Below are positions 25,201-36,766 of a stretch of 64,000 nt of DNA, piece by piece (position 1 is the first letter of the stretch; the number at the start of each line of letters is the position of its first letter). A model generated the notes under the pieces. That model did not search any database and was not told the DNA's origin. It worked only from the letters and a program-made list of their open reading frames with translations. The translations under genes and the position numbers were made by a program. The stretch is from Pseudisothecium myosuroides (lineage: Eukaryota > Streptophyta > Bryopsida > Hypnales > Lembophyllaceae), in NCBI GenBank assembly GCA_951799445.1, contig OX637289.1, forward strand, positions 10,817,321 to 10,881,320, written 5' to 3'.

Positions 25201-26435
25201 TTATTATTATTTTTTAACACAAATGAAACTTTATTTCATTGCAGGAGTAGCACATGGGGTACCAGACTTTAATTGTGTGCTAGACTTTAATTTCTAGATT
25301 TTCTTCTGTCTTTCCATTTGAGCTCTGCAAAATATTTGATCCCCAAATTCTTGCCAAAAAATACTAGAGACTGATTGAGGCGTTGCATTGTTGCAGGGAA
25401 ATACACTCCCCAGTACGTTTGGTTGCAGACAGCCCTTGCGGCAGTGAACAGGAAAGTGACGCCATGGCTGATCATCTTAGTCCACTCTCCGTGGTACAAC
25501 TCATACAATTATCACTACTTGGAGGGCGAGACCATGCGAGTCATATTCGAGCCTTTTATTGTAGCTGCTAAAGTTGATCTTGTGTTTGCTGGCCATGTTC
25601 ATGCCTACGAACGATCTGTAAGCTCTTGCGCCCTTTTTCCTTATTCTCAATCGCCTCCTAGTTTGTTTGGTACATCTCTCCAGTTCACTTGCTATTAACC
25701 CCTAAAGGCCAGGAGTCCCAAATTTGATCACACGTTTCTTGTAGCATCATATGGTTATGTTTTGAGGTCATATGAAACTTTCTTTTGTCAAGTTTTATGT
25801 ATTCTTTGATCTACACATGCAATGCTTTTTCATTGATTCTAGGTATATAAAATTTGGGCCCAAGTGATTTATATTTTTCACAATATGATCATTAGAACTG
25901 GTCATTTTCAAACCATAAATTTTTTTGAACCCTTCACCCTGTTCACTGTAATACTCTTTTGCTGTTCTATAACGGTGGACTTCATGCTAGACCTGAGTCT
26001 AACTGTGGTACCCTGTAATTGCAGTATCCGGTTTCAAACATCAAATACAATATAACCAACGCTATCTGCACTCCAATAATAGACCCAGTATCTCCAGTAT
26101 ATATCACTATTGGTGATGGTGGTAACATCGAAGGTCTAGCAGCAAAGTAAGTCACTTACGAAAATGTTTTTTTTTTTTTTCTTACTATCTTGACCCTCAA
26201 AAAAAGTCTTTTGTAGGGATCAATTTTTTTGATGCAGTGCAATACGGTTTTTTTGGTTGGTTTCAGCTACACAGAGCCGCAACCCAGTTACTCAGCGTTT
26301 CGGGAAGCCAGTTTCGGCCATGGCCTGTTGGACATCAAGAACCGTACAACTGCGGTGTGGACATGGCACAGGAACCAGGACGGCGAAGCTGTTTCAGCAG
26401 ACTCTCAGATCATTCGCAACAAGATTTTTGGTTAG
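22201..26435 (+). CDS. PAP: Purple acid phosphatase, plant high-molecular-weight type (462 aa, secreted)
   Basis: Binuclear-metal phosphoesterase that releases phosphate from organic esters; usually secreted or vacuolar. Exons: 22201-22401, 23570-23767, 23898-24012, 24548-24771, 25038-25176, 25397-25617, 26025-26146, 26267-26435, all with GT-AG borders and consistent phase. Residues 1-26 form a signal peptide ([19 protein letters not shown]). An N-terminal fibronectin-like domain (about 60-165) is followed by the metallophosphatase domain. All seven metal ligands are visible: D173 in GDLG, D200 and Y203 in GDLAY, N237 in GNHE, H322 in VHSPWY, H359 and H361 in GHVHAYERS. The C-terminus ([19 protein letters not shown]) is the usual PAP end. 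NYT, NST and NIT are candidate glycosylation sites. Length is typical of the family. ATG 22201 is chosen because it is the one that gives a signal peptide in the frame of exon 2. Confidence 0.93.
24128..24530. repeat. Intron repeat II, copy in PAP intron 3
   Basis: Matches 9663-10075 in DDL intron 2 over several blocks: 'gcgtccaactttaaa', 'ttcattgggtgatcac', 'ccccatttccatttcaatgc' and 'tggtaacaggcgtcagtcta'. Same orientation as the host gene. No coding capacity. Confidence 0.55.
25699..25935. repeat. Intron repeat I, copy in PAP intron 6, with a TTAACCCCTAAAGG end
   Basis: The copy begins TTAACCCCTAAAGGCCAGGA at 25696 and matches the DDL intron 1 repeat at 9165-9460. A matching right end with TTAA was not found, so this may be an end-truncated TTAA element. 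Confidence 0.5.
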
Positions 26436-27080
26436 TAAGAGGATTGGGTATTTTGAATAATGAGAAATTGTAGATGCAAATTGAGTGTCAATCTTCTCCA
26501 AAAAATGAGAGTGGATCACAAGTTGTAACATATGAGATCAGTGCAACACAGCCGAAGGTACTGTTCCTTGTACTTCAACAAATAAGAAACAGATCGCCTC
26601 CTTGGTCATTCACATGGAGTGCAAATTTGCTTCTTGTCCATCTATTCTTACGAAGAAGAGTGCCAAGAAGTTTGTAATGGACTTATCATGGACTTTTCTG
26701 CAAACATCCAACTTTTTTGCCACTCGTAGATTGCAAAAAAATTTACCGAATTTCTGTCAATTTTATGGTGAATTGTAATATTTCTGCTCATGAAGAACTC
26801 ATTACATTATTCAACAAGCCGATAGGCCACTCATGATAAAAAGCCGAAGGCATACTATTCTGCAATTGTTACTCTGAAAAGTCAGCAAAAGCTACCAGCA
26901 ATGTTTATCATGTGCATAATTTTCTTGGTCATGTCAAGCGAAGAATATGGTGTTGATATTAATTATCTATACCTTAAAATGAGGTTGTTTGTTTTGGTTT
27001 GTTGGTTATGTTTGATCTCTAGAACCGTGTGTCCCCCTGTCATTTTTTCATGGCATTCTGACTCACGGCAAAAAAGATAT

Positions 27081-27175
27081 TGAATTTCAAAGTTTTATGA
27101 ATTAAAAAATTAGAAAATTAATTTTATTTATATTTTATTATACTGTGGGAATGGCACATGGCATACTAGTCTGTT
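27081..27175. repeat. Solo copy of the 50-52 kb repeat end
   Basis: 'tgaatttcaaagttttatgaattaaaaaatt ... gtgggaatggcacatggcatactagtctg' (read in pieces) matches segments at 50450-50518, 51310-51405 and 54545-54645. It lies about 650 bp downstream of the PAP stop codon. Confidence 0.45.
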
Positions 27176-27584
27176 TTATAGATAACTAGAAATACCACCG
27201 ACATTCTGAGGTCGCATATGTAACGTCTTGTCACCCCATCCACAAAACTTTGTTAAAACACAAATGAAAAAGACATGGTGCAGACTTTTGTTAACTTAGC
27301 GGCCAGAAATTCTCAACTTTTGTCACTTTTCAGGTTAGTGTCTCTGAAATGTAACATCTATACATGCCAGTCCTAGTGTGAGAGCTTTGTGCAGTTGAAT
27401 ACATACTATATCAAAACTTTGGAGCATCGGCACATGCAACAACGTCAAGGAGACAAAGAAACCAGTTGGATACGTAAGCAGTCAGTTGAATTCTCTGGAG
27501 GCTTGAAGTTTCCATTGGGCATATTAGTTAGCTCCTCACTAGGTGCTCAAAGTAAAGATAATGTGGTCCCAAATAGCCTTTTAA

Positions 27585-27733
27585 CACTTACATGAGTATA
27601 GGACATTGAGGCTGAGAAGTAGTCAATGGATAACTTCATTGGTCACTGTAGAAACAAAGAATGCACCTATTGGTCTAATAATCAAGAGCATTTTGGTAAC
27701 TACCTTGGTCATGGGGACCGCATCCTTTAAGGG
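27585..27733. mobile_element. Complete 149-bp TTAA element
   Basis: Flanked by TTAA at 27581-27584 and 27734-27737. Its right end is CATCCTTTAAGGG. Read in reverse it matches the tandem units at 1974-2400, including the stretch 'accaataggtgcattctttg'. It shows that the array unit there is a mobile element. Confidence 0.6.
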
Positions 27734-28817
27734 TTAAATTACCCGGGACAATGGGGTAAGAGGTAGGAACTTCTAGTTGAATCTACGAGGTTCTCAATTC
27801 AACTCCATGTGCTGGCTTTGTATAAGGTAGAAACACCCATTAGCATCCATGCTCCCATTCTTGAACCTTAGGTTGTCACCAAATCTGTCCCTAAACTTCC
27901 CATTAATGTGTCTTTGCTTGGCTTTGATTCGCTGAAGCATTTGAAGGACACATACCTCACTCTCATTTGCTAACTACAAATTTTTGCAGATTTCAGTTTT
28001 GGGTCCACCTATATGACAGCTTCAGTGGTCTAGGAAGCTGTCTCTTTGAAAAATGATAGAAATTACATATCACATCCAAAAAATCTAATTTTTTATTTGA
28101 ATAATCATCATTTTCACTCGCTAATACTACAAAAATATCAATTTTAGGAAAAGTTGCCTCCAACTATGCTGAATTGCTTATTATTGACGGTTTTGGGTGC
28201 TTCCACCTTACTCAGTGGACTTGTTCCTCCTCATGTGTGTTGAATGTCCCGGAATTTTTTAAGCTGGGTTGTCATGAATGTTAAGTCCTGTCGATCCTTG
28301 CTGTGGCCCTTGTAGGCCGTATGTTTCAACAAAAAATAAAACAAAGATAATAAGATCGCTTTAAGTGAATCATAATACATAATTGTAACTCCTGTATTCT
28401 ATATTATTGATTCATGTCGAGCATTCTTCCTCCCTTCCATTCCTGTGTGTACTTTCCTGGATAAAGTGTACTTCGCCAGAAGGTGGTTGAGTGATGAGGG
28501 GTTCAATCCGTGCGATCTCTTACAGCCGACCGACATTATGACATTCAAGGCAAGTTCACAGCCAGAGCTCCAGAAAATTAACCTAAAACCATGGTTGGTA
28601 CAGACAGATGGGAGCTCCACACACTCAGGCAGTCAGGCGCCTGGAAAAGTCTAAACCAATCTCTTCGAAGTTTCGCCATTTTAACTTCACTTGATAACAT
28701 GGCGACGCGCCTTCCAAGAACACCTCGCAAGATTGGGTCGCTACTCTCTACTGTAGGTGAGAATTTTCGTGCCCTGGAGGAGACGACCTCAGTCAATGGC
28801 GAGAAAAAGATCGAGGT

Positions 28818-29108
28818 AAAGGTGGGCACCCCCCAAATCCGCAACTTTGGGCTGCTGTGCCTAGTTACCGAACTATTCTTAGACTGCTCAAATTTTCATT
28901 GATTTTTGGAGATTTCTAGAGATTGAATTTTCATTGAAAACTGTTGGCAAGTGAAAGGAGGTTCCAAACTTCCAACACACCAAAGAACGCAGCATTTGGA
29001 TACAATATACAAGAGTTATGAAAAGTCAAAGTTTTTTTGGTAGAGGTTTTGGAGACGTGTCCTGAGTGATGATAATAGTTTTGGATCGGTGGCAAAGTAG
29101 GTGTCCAA
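28818..29108 (-). mobile_element. MITE with GGTGG-TAC ends, copy 1 (reverse)
   Basis: Starts AAGGTGGGCACCCCCCAAA. Its interior, read in reverse, shows 'acctcctttcacttgccaac' and 'ctattatcatcactcagg', matching copies at 32907-33173, 42731-43014 and 61601-61871. The right border is decayed ('agtaggtgtcc'). The ORFs at 28578-28902 run into it and are not supported as genes. Confidence 0.5.
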
Positions 29109-29156
29109 TTCTCATTTGTTGACTTTTTAAGAATGCTTGGAGTCCATCTCATTTAA

Positions 29157-29357
29157 CCTTTGAACGACGCAAAGAACATTTGGCGTCCGATGAATGACAG
29201 AGCATCTTTGCATGTGGACAGAAGTGCAACTATTCATCCTCGGAATTTTGTTGTGAAAAGGGAAGGTCTTCTACAATAGGTTGATTTCCAATGAGGCATT
29301 GATTCTCATGGTATCCAAAGGGATGATTTCCACGGTCACCAGTCCGTCCTTCAAGGG
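29157..29357. mobile_element. Short TTAA element, copy 3 (201 bp)
   Basis: Flanked by TTAA at 29153-29156 and 29358-29361. It carries the family core 'tggcgtccgatgaatgacag', 'gtgcaactattcatcctcgg' and the right end 'accagtccgtccttcaaggg'. Confidence 0.7.
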
Positions 29358-29361
29358 TTAA

Positions 29362-31045
29362 AGCTGCAACTTGGATCTAATCCAGAATTTTCACCTGAAA
29401 AGAAATAAGCTTATTAGTTGAGAAACTTCATACAAAGCATCACGAACCTGTTTAGGAAATTTCAAGCGGCCCGCTCTTTTTTTCTTTTTTTTGAAACAAA
29501 TTGGACCAATTCCATTGAAAGGGGAACAAGTACTCGAACCAGGGGAGCAAAGTCCCCGGCGGAAAAAAAAATTAGCTTTTCAACAACATCTCAATATCAA
29601 CTTTAAAAATAAATAAATAAATAAATAACCTTCCAATCAAAACAGAACCAGAAGCGAAACAGGGCTCCTGGGAGCCGAATACCGGTCGACGAGCTGAGCC
29701 CACTGGCAGCAGAACGTTCCGCTGAGGAGGCCACGCGGCCACTCTTGACATGCAATGCTTCAGTTTCCTATTCTCCAGTCAACCAGGTTTCCAGATTTCC
29801 AAAATTCTGAAAGATGCATTATAAAATGCAACTTGGAAGGATAATTTAATGATGGCTCCCAAACTTTAATTTTAAACCGTAATCCATAGATCATATCCAT
29901 GTGGCTAGATCTGCTATTGCACTAGGGGAGGCAACCCATTTCCGATCATTTAAGCAATTACACATAGCTGCAGGGTGGGTTTCTTCGGTGGGGAAATTTT
30001 TCTGTGTGCAGAAATAGAGTTTGGAAGGTTTCCATAGTTTTCCAGATTTCTTTTCCTCAAAATATAATTACTATGAATTTTTCAGTGGAAGATTCTGTGC
30101 TTCCCATATCGGTGATATGGGGCTTGCTATTTCCGACCATGGGATGAAAACAAAATTGACAAGGGGTGGTTACAATATTGAGAGTCTTGTGGCCAATCAT
30201 TATGTGCCACAACTACGTCAGGAACCGCGCCACAAGGAATCATTGTTCAGGGAAAGAGAACAGTACACATAGCTAGAATGGAGGTGCTGATTAGAAATGG
30301 GTTGCCTCCCCTAATTGATATTTTTCAAAAAAAATTGAAGCCCAAAATTGAAAATTTCTTCTAAAATCGGTTGTAGATTGAATATTTGTGATTTTCACAA
30401 GATTTCTTTTCCTTTATATCCAATATGTTAAGTTTTGATCATGGTGGTTTTTGAAGATTTTTATTTTATTTTTTATTCAAGTTGTTTTCAAAGGATCATT
30501 TTTTGAAATGAAAAGTTACATTTTGAGGCTAGACCTGCTCGCACCTTTTGAATTGTAGAATATTTGAAAAATAAAGTCTTTAGAATTTATGCCTTACAAA
30601 TGTTAAAGAACTAATACAAGAATCTTCAAAAAAAAATGATGGATGAAAAAATGCATTTTTGTATGCTTGGGATGTGTTTGCATTCATCCATTGTTTGAAA
30701 TTTGAATGTTTGGTCCTTAAGGTTTTTAACTAAATTCACTTAAAAGGTAGGCCAAAGGTGGAGCAAATAAATTCTTGAAGGAAGATATGGGGCTTGTTGC
30801 TTATCCAAAATTTGTATGGTTAAGGCATGCAAAGTGAATGGTGAATAGTGCTTTGACTTTGCAACCTAAATGAAACACATGGCAGCACAAGGCTCGCAGA
30901 AGAGAGAACTTTAGTGAACTTGCTAACAAAAATCATACTTGCTTTGAAGGCAAATTTAGAGATAATCGATCTTTTTGAAGATTGCTTCTTTAATTATGAC
31001 TCTCCCTATTGATTATAGTGGAGTAGTGCCGAGGAGATTATTTGC
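29362..31045. other. Gene-free spacer
   Basis: No gene recognised. The only structured item is (aaat/aata)n near 29610. The ORF at 30021-30272 lacks motifs. Confidence 0.35.
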
Positions 31046-31164
31046 ACCAATTTGTCCCCTTAGTGCATGTTGCAAAATGAACTTCCATATGGTTATAACT
31101 TTTACAAAGGAGGGATGTTTTTATCAATGATATTTGGGAGATTCTTCAATAGTGAAATTAGAAG

Positions 31165-31290
31165 AGATTTGAGGCCTCTAGAAGACTATGAGTTCCTAGA
31201 GCGTTCCTAGCCTGGGAACTCTACCACATGCGCAGTCTAACGGGGTCGAAAGAGTGCCACGTTAGATTTTTTGAAAAAAAATAAATAATT

Positions 31291-31362
<72 letters not shown>

Positions 31363-31483
31363 TTTTAATTTTAATTTTCACTTTTGGTGGATTTTTTTTT
31401 TTTTTTTTAATATTTTGACAGCATTATTGTTGGTTTAGAACATGAGAACACCCCTGAAACGGCCCTCCGGAGGCCTCAAATCT
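31165..31483. mobile_element. Foldback with AGATTTGAGGCCTC ends, 319 bp
   Basis: Ends are AGATTTGAGGCCTC and GAGGCCTCAAATCT. A diverged relative lies at about 43389-43735 ('agactacgagttcccgg', 'ccacgttagat', 'attttgacagca', 'ggaggctcaaatct'). Its centre contains the AT microsatellite. No clear target duplication was found. Confidence 0.55.
31296..31358. repeat. (AT)n microsatellite, about 63 bp
   Basis: Uninterrupted alternating T/A run. It lies in the loop of the surrounding foldback element, so it is probably unstable and polymorphic. Confidence 0.95.
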
Positions 31484-31490
31484 CTTTTAA

Positions 31491-32419
31491 CCCCTAAAGG
31501 ACCGAGGCCTTTTTTCTGCCAAAAAACACTGAAAACTGTCATTTCTGTAGCAAAGAGTTAAAAAAAATTTAAATTGTTTTTTTTTTCACATCTAACCGTA
31601 GGATCTTACACCTAACTAGTATAAAAAAGTGTGGAAAAAATTTCAGAATTTTTGACCGCATAGATTGCAAGATATCTATGTTTAAAGTGGAAAAAACAAG
31701 TTTTTCAGCACATTGCGGGACTGGATTTTTTGACTTTGAACATTTTTAACTTAAAATTCTTGCACTACAGAGTTTTAAGCTTTTAATGCTTGTAGTGGAG
31801 AATTGAGTTGAGAGTCTAGGAAAAAAAAAATTCAAAAAAAACTTAATTATCATTCTTAAAAAAATTGTTAAGTAGATGTAGGTACGAGATAGAAGGAAAA
31901 TCTAAAATATTCATATATTTTAGATGGAATTAAAATGCACTAATCCCAATGGTGGGATTGTTCTAACAAGTAAATCAGACCATGCAAAAAAAAGAAAATT
32001 GAAAAATTTGAAAAATTGCATTCAGAAATGAATCCTAAAGTTATTTTTTTCAAGAAGATGCTCTAACTGCCCGAAAAACAAGAATGTCCATAACTTCCTC
32101 ATAACAAAGTCAAATGAAATGAATCAAAGCTTTCCAGATAGCCAAAAATATAACCTATGAGAAAAAAAATATTAAAAAAAAATTCAAATTTTTGTCCATT
32201 TTTTTTTTGCTGCCCGAGCTGCCCCCCGTAGCCTGTTTTGAGCTTATATGGTCATAACTTTTTTTCCCGGGCACCGATTGTAAAAAAAATTATTCCCTTG
32301 AAGCTAATCAATTTTTCTACCTCCAAAAAAAGTTTCAAAAAATCAGGAGAAAATTTCAGCCCGTAGGTACCTGCCCAAAAACGCATTTGTCCCCCGTAGG
32401 GACAATGGTCCTTTAGGGG
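31491..32419. mobile_element. Long TTAA element, copy 1 (929 bp)
   Basis: Flanked by TTAA at 31487-31490 and 32420-32423. The terminal inverted repeat is CCCCTAAAGGACC / GGTCCTTTAGGGG, 13 bp and perfect. Subterminal 'gaggccttttttctgcc' at the left and 'gcatttgtcccccgtaggga' at the right recur in the copies at 44268-45182 and 48404-49332. The interior is AT-rich and has no ORF, so the element is non-autonomous. Confidence 0.8.
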
Positions 32420-32906
32420 TTAATGGAACAACATTAGAATGGGTAGCAATATTCCTCCCTTGTAAAAAGTTATAACCATATGGAAGTTCATTTTGTAACA
32501 CGCACTAGGGGGACAAATCAGTGTAGTTACAAATGCCTTCAAAGTTCTAATCCTTCCATTACATAATAGCTCTGAGATATTTATTTGTTTTACCTCAAAT
32601 GACATCAAAAAGGGATGGGTTAGAGGTTGGTGCTCCATCACGTGGCATACTTTGGGGGAATATAGTGTTTTTTATTTAATCTGTACCAATATGGGGAGAT
32701 TGACAATTAAATAACAAAATATTAAAACTTATTTCAAAATTAAACGATAAGTTTGAAAAATCTTTTGAAAAATAGACAAACATGATAGTAAAAAAGGATT
32801 TTTAGAGAAAAAAGTTTCATTGAAAATAGAAATGTCTTCCTTGTCTTTATAAAAGACAAAAAGGAAGGAAGGTAATGATACTTTAAAATGACATTCTACA
32901 CTATTC

Positions 32907-33173
32907 TAAGGTGGATACACCCAAAATCACACTCTACCTAAAATCACCATCATCATTGTATGTAGATTTCCAAAATCAATATGTACGTATGTTGAAGAAA
33001 TGATTTAGAACATCTACCTTCCTAACTTTTGCATACATTATCCAATTGTTGCGTCCTTTAGTACATTGGAACCTCCTTTCACTTCCCAAAAAAAAAATAT
33101 GAAAATGCAATCAATCTAATAATAGTAACTAGGCATAGTAGCAAAAAGTGATGGTTTGGGGGTACCCACCTTA
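32907..33173 (+). mobile_element. MITE with GGTGG-TAC ends, copy 2 (267 bp)
   Basis: Ends TAAGGTGGATACACCCAAAA and TTTGGGGGTACCCACCTTA. It can be read as TA-flanked with AGGTGG...CCACCT termini, which suits a Tc1/mariner-type MITE. The interior block 'ccaaaatcaatatgt' is shared by copies at 42731-43014 and 61601-61871. Confidence 0.65.
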
Positions 33174-34683
33174 CACACTTGCCACACTATTCCGCTTAAT
33201 TATCCCACTTATTCTACTTTCAAACCCTAGGTGGTAAAATTAAAGAGGCTTGAATGGAGTGGAGTATTTCATTTTTTCCTGAAAGGCATTGCATTGTACC
33301 TCATCACAAAATCCTTGGTATTATAATGAATTTTTTGTTTTTTTCATTTATTGGCTCTAATTGGAAGAAGGAAGGATTCCAAGTTAACGAGAGCTAAGGT
33401 AGGTGGCTCAAAAAGCGACCTTCTTCTTCAAATAGCCCTGTAAGGAGCTCTGAAATGGGAAGTAAGTGGTTCTAAAATGGATTGCCAATAATGTGAGAGC
33501 ATAATTAAGACTTGTCATATATTGCTTCATACTTCGCCAATGGATGGAATAAGAGCCAAGGAGGGTCCATTTCAATGCCAAGGAGTGTCCACTTAATTTT
33601 TCTAAATGAGAATTGATTGCCCAATTACCTTCTTACAAATGTTAAAAGAATGTAGGGTCCTTTTTAGTTTAGTAAAGGTCGCATTTAGGAACCTTGTGTA
33701 TTACTTTTTGAATGCGGCAGTGCTTGTTTTTGGTCAAGCCATATCTTTTTTCAGAGCGCATGTGTGGGTTTTGCAAGGCCTATGAGTCAAGAATAAATGC
33801 CTACCACATAATTCTTTGCAAATTCATAAGTAATTCATACCTTACATCCCGAGTAGGAAGTGTGAGGAAGTTTGAGTAGGACTGTCAGTGGTGCCTTACT
33901 TGAAAAGCCAACCAGTGCTACTAAGTTTCAAGGTCAGCCAGAGCCCCTCTTTGCGTGACTGCTTGTTTTTGAAATCGCTTCATTCCACCGCGCGAGGTAA
34001 CTTAGCCTGTTGTATGTATGAAATTCCATCGCCACTCGGTGTTTGCTCATCACCTTGTCATCTGTGAAAACGGCCTGAAATTCTGGGCATCCAGTGCACT
34101 GAGCCTACCAAATGGTCTCAAATTCCTGTAAGTTCCTGTCGACTGTCAAAGCACCGTCGCACTCCATTCAGCCTGCAACATCCAGCTCATGGAACTGAAC
34201 TGAAGCTTAACTTACTTGGAAGATGCTAACTTACTAGCTAGATGCATCAGTCACTGCCTGGTCCGCAGGAGTGAGTGAGTGCGGCGCTTGAAATATGGAG
34301 CCAATTTCATCCTCTGGTCCTATCACAATGGGATCAGTGTTGGAACAACAATGTTGAACAAGCACGTACTCAGACATGCCAGGCTCACACTGGCACACTG
34401 CTGCATCGGAAACTGGAATGAAGAGCAGTGAATTTTTTTTATCATTTGGGAGAAGTACCCAGCTATTTCCTCAATACTCATGTGATACTTGGGTGATACT
34501 TGGTGACACCTATATATTAAAATTAGGTGATACATAGATAAAAATTGGTTAAAGGTAAAAAAAAACACCGCAGTAATCTGATGTTTATTGTGAAGAGATA
34601 CCTGAAATTTAGAAATTGACCTTTATTTATTAGCTACTAGCATTTAGGTTTTATGGCTATTGGAGAATCAAACCAAAGACAAG
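33174..34683. other. Gene-free spacer
   Basis: No exon series, RNA gene or clear mobile element was recognised. Confidence 0.35.
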
Positions 34684-34687
34684 TTAA

Positions 34688-34909
34688 CCCTTAAACGCCG
34701 AAGTGGACGTTTTGCGTCTGATGAATGACAAGTGAATCTCCTATGTAGGACAGAAGTGCAACTATTCATCCTCCAAATTTTGTGCGGAAAGGGAAGATCA
34801 TGAATTGTAGTTTGACTTCCAGGGAACAATTTTGGGTTTTTCAAAGAAGATGATGTCATCCGATGCCAAAAGGGCTGATTTCCACGGTCACCAGCCCGGC
34901 GTTCAAGGG
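34688..34909. mobile_element. Short TTAA element, copy 4 (222 bp)
   Basis: Flanked by TTAA at 34684-34687 and 34910-34913. Left end CCCTTAAACGCCGAAGTGG, right end 'ccagcccggcgttcaaggg', giving the TIR CCCTTRAACGCCG. It looks the best-preserved copy at its ends. Confidence 0.75.
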
Positions 34910-35187
34910 TTAAAACAATACTCTTATTACCCCAATCACAAGGGAGTTTTGAGAATTTACCATCATGGTAATGAAATAGAGCTTATCAATTAGTATGTGG
35001 TAATGATTCGATTGAGATTTAGGGTTAATAATATGATTTGTTTCTTCCATGGTAAACTTTTGAGCATCTCTAGAAGATGGAAATAACATTTTGTAATGTG
35101 GAAGATCTCCTTGAAAGCATGCAAAATCTAGCCATTTCCAACCCTCCTCCATCATCAACCAACTCTAACACCCCCTATCAAATCTTA

Positions 35188-35418
35188 ACCTTGCAACACC
35201 AAATTGGTCCCCATGGAAATCATCCTTTAGGGTGGTACCGTGTAAATCATTTGTTTATGAAAACCCCAAGAACGCACATTGGAGGTCAAACTACTGTGCA
35301 AGACCTGCCCTTTTCACACCAAATTCCCAGAATGAACATTTGCACTTCAAAATTGAAAGATTCTATATCGTCCATTGGACACTTTTAGGCCACCGAGTGC
35401 CCAAGTGTCATTACAGGG
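35188..35418. mobile_element. Short TTAA element, copy 5 (inverted, 231 bp)
   Basis: Flanked by TTAA at 35184-35187 and 35419-35422. Read in reverse it matches copies 3 and 4: 'gtgcaaatgttcattctggg' and 'ttttcacaccaaattccc' correspond to 'gtgcaactattcatcctcgg' and its neighbours. Confidence 0.6.
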
Positions 35419-35553
35419 TTAACTGAAACCCACTTTCTCTTAGATTTTTGGCGCATGAGAATGCCACCCTCAAAACGAACTAAGGGACGACTATTATAAT
35501 GACCCGACCCACTTGTTTGAATGGGGTGTTCTTGATTTCTGCACCAAAGTTCT

Positions 35554-35862
35554 TCAAAAGAAATTGAAACAAGCCCAAGCCTTCCAAGTGGACTTCCTCC
35601 AAGGCAACTGAGTCCGGGTCTTCCACTTCCATGCATCACAGATGCCTTCCCCCAGTTGATCGAAGGCATTATTCGCTGCCTCTAATTCTTGCTGTGATTC
35701 CCTGGAAGTGACAGCGAGGTACAAATGGACGCCCTCCACTCCGGATACCATGCACAGGCTTTCCAAGTGTATCCTGAAAAGATATCGATCGAGCAACAGG
35801 GCGTAGGCAAAATCAGTGAATTTGCCTTGAACTTCGATCCCACCGCTTGATGAAAAATCCAC
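35554..35862 (-). CDS. Unrecognised ORF, 102 codons, possible exon or gene remnant
   Basis: Open minus-strand frame with VDFSSSGGIEVQGKFTDFAY followed by LLLDRYLFRIHLESLCMVSG and SRESQQELEAANNAFDQLGE. Composition is balanced and protein-like, unlike most ORFs in this AT-rich spacer, but I recognise no family. The frame opens with GTG, not ATG, at the indicated start and is open a few codons further upstream, so if real it would be an internal exon or a decayed fragment. No partner exons were found. Confidence 0.25.
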   Translation of the reverse strand: MDFSSSGGIEVQGKFTDFAYALLLDRYLFRIHLESLCMVSGVEGVHLYLAVTSRESQQELEAANNAFDQLGEGICDAWKWKTRTQLPWRKSTWKAWACFNFF

Positions 35863-36766
35863 TTTGTACAGTAACTTCGAACCTCACCGCCCAAATAAAA
35901 AAACAAGCTGCACCTACGCTACTTAGAACAGTATTATTGCAAGTCAGTCCTTGTTGTAAGCTTAGACTGGACGGATGTATCAATGTTTTATATATTGATT
36001 TCGGTTCGAGCTCCTTGCTGGCCCCACTTCGTCCTCGGGAGTCAAGCCCGGAGAGGCCTACAGTACAGTACAGGCTACAGTATCCTTATCACGGACTCGC
36101 TTGATTCCTTCATTGTATTGGCCGTCGGTCGTCCAGCTCATTGAAGGCGCGTCCTTCGCAGAATTTGGTGCAAGGCTTCACCTTTTCTTATTATTTTTAA
36201 CGGGCCTCGATCAGTACTCCGACCAGCTATGGACGAAGAGTTTCAATAATATTTGGATTCGTTTTGATCGTGGTCGGAGGGCTATCAGCTCTACTGCAAA
36301 TGAATACTGTATATCCCACGCCGCGTCACGGCAATTGCTGTACAGTAGACAGGAGCTGAGGGTTTGAGACATGTGGAGACGAAGTCATTTGCATGCGAGG
36401 ATCAGAGATTTGGAGGATTATGGTGTTTATACTTCAGGATAGGCATGGTACATAGTCTTGATGGACGAGTTCCAAATTTGGTAACTGGACTTGAAGCAGG
36501 TGATGAGAACGGGGCGATCGGTAGCACTGTCCAGTTCATGTTGCGAGCAGGCTGTAGTGGTTAGCTTGTGGGATACTTTTCGTGGTGCAATTGCGCGTGT
36601 GCAGCGAATGTTTCGATCCATGGCAATTGTGGAGGTATCGTGTCTCCACTCAGTGGTGAGGATGGTTCAGGTTCGAGACCATTGGAATGACGCAGCAAGG
36701 GTTGTGATTGTTCCACGGTCTGGAAGAAACTGAGATTCGATCAGAGGGGGAGTGAACGCAAGTGGA

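Larger units (their letters stand above)
31046..32522. repeat. Composite inverted-repeat block holding two further elements
   Basis: The left arm 31046-31115 ('caccaatttgtccccttagt', 'aacttccatatggttataac') is the reverse complement, with some mismatches, of 32453-32522 ('gttataaccatatggaagtt', 'agggggacaaatcagtg'). Between the arms lie a foldback with AGATTTGAGGCCTC ends (31165-31483) and a 929-bp TTAA element (31491-32419). It reads as a larger foldback element later invaded twice. Confidence 0.5.

Noticed and set aside
28578..28902. Overlapping ORFs on both strands near 28.6-28.9 kb
   Set aside because: They run into a MITE and contain no recognisable domain.
31487..32423. PIF/Harbinger assignment of the TTAA elements (3-bp TTA/TAA duplication)
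   Set aside because: The flanks would be TTA on one side and TAA on the other in every parse, which is not a direct duplication; TTAA fits.
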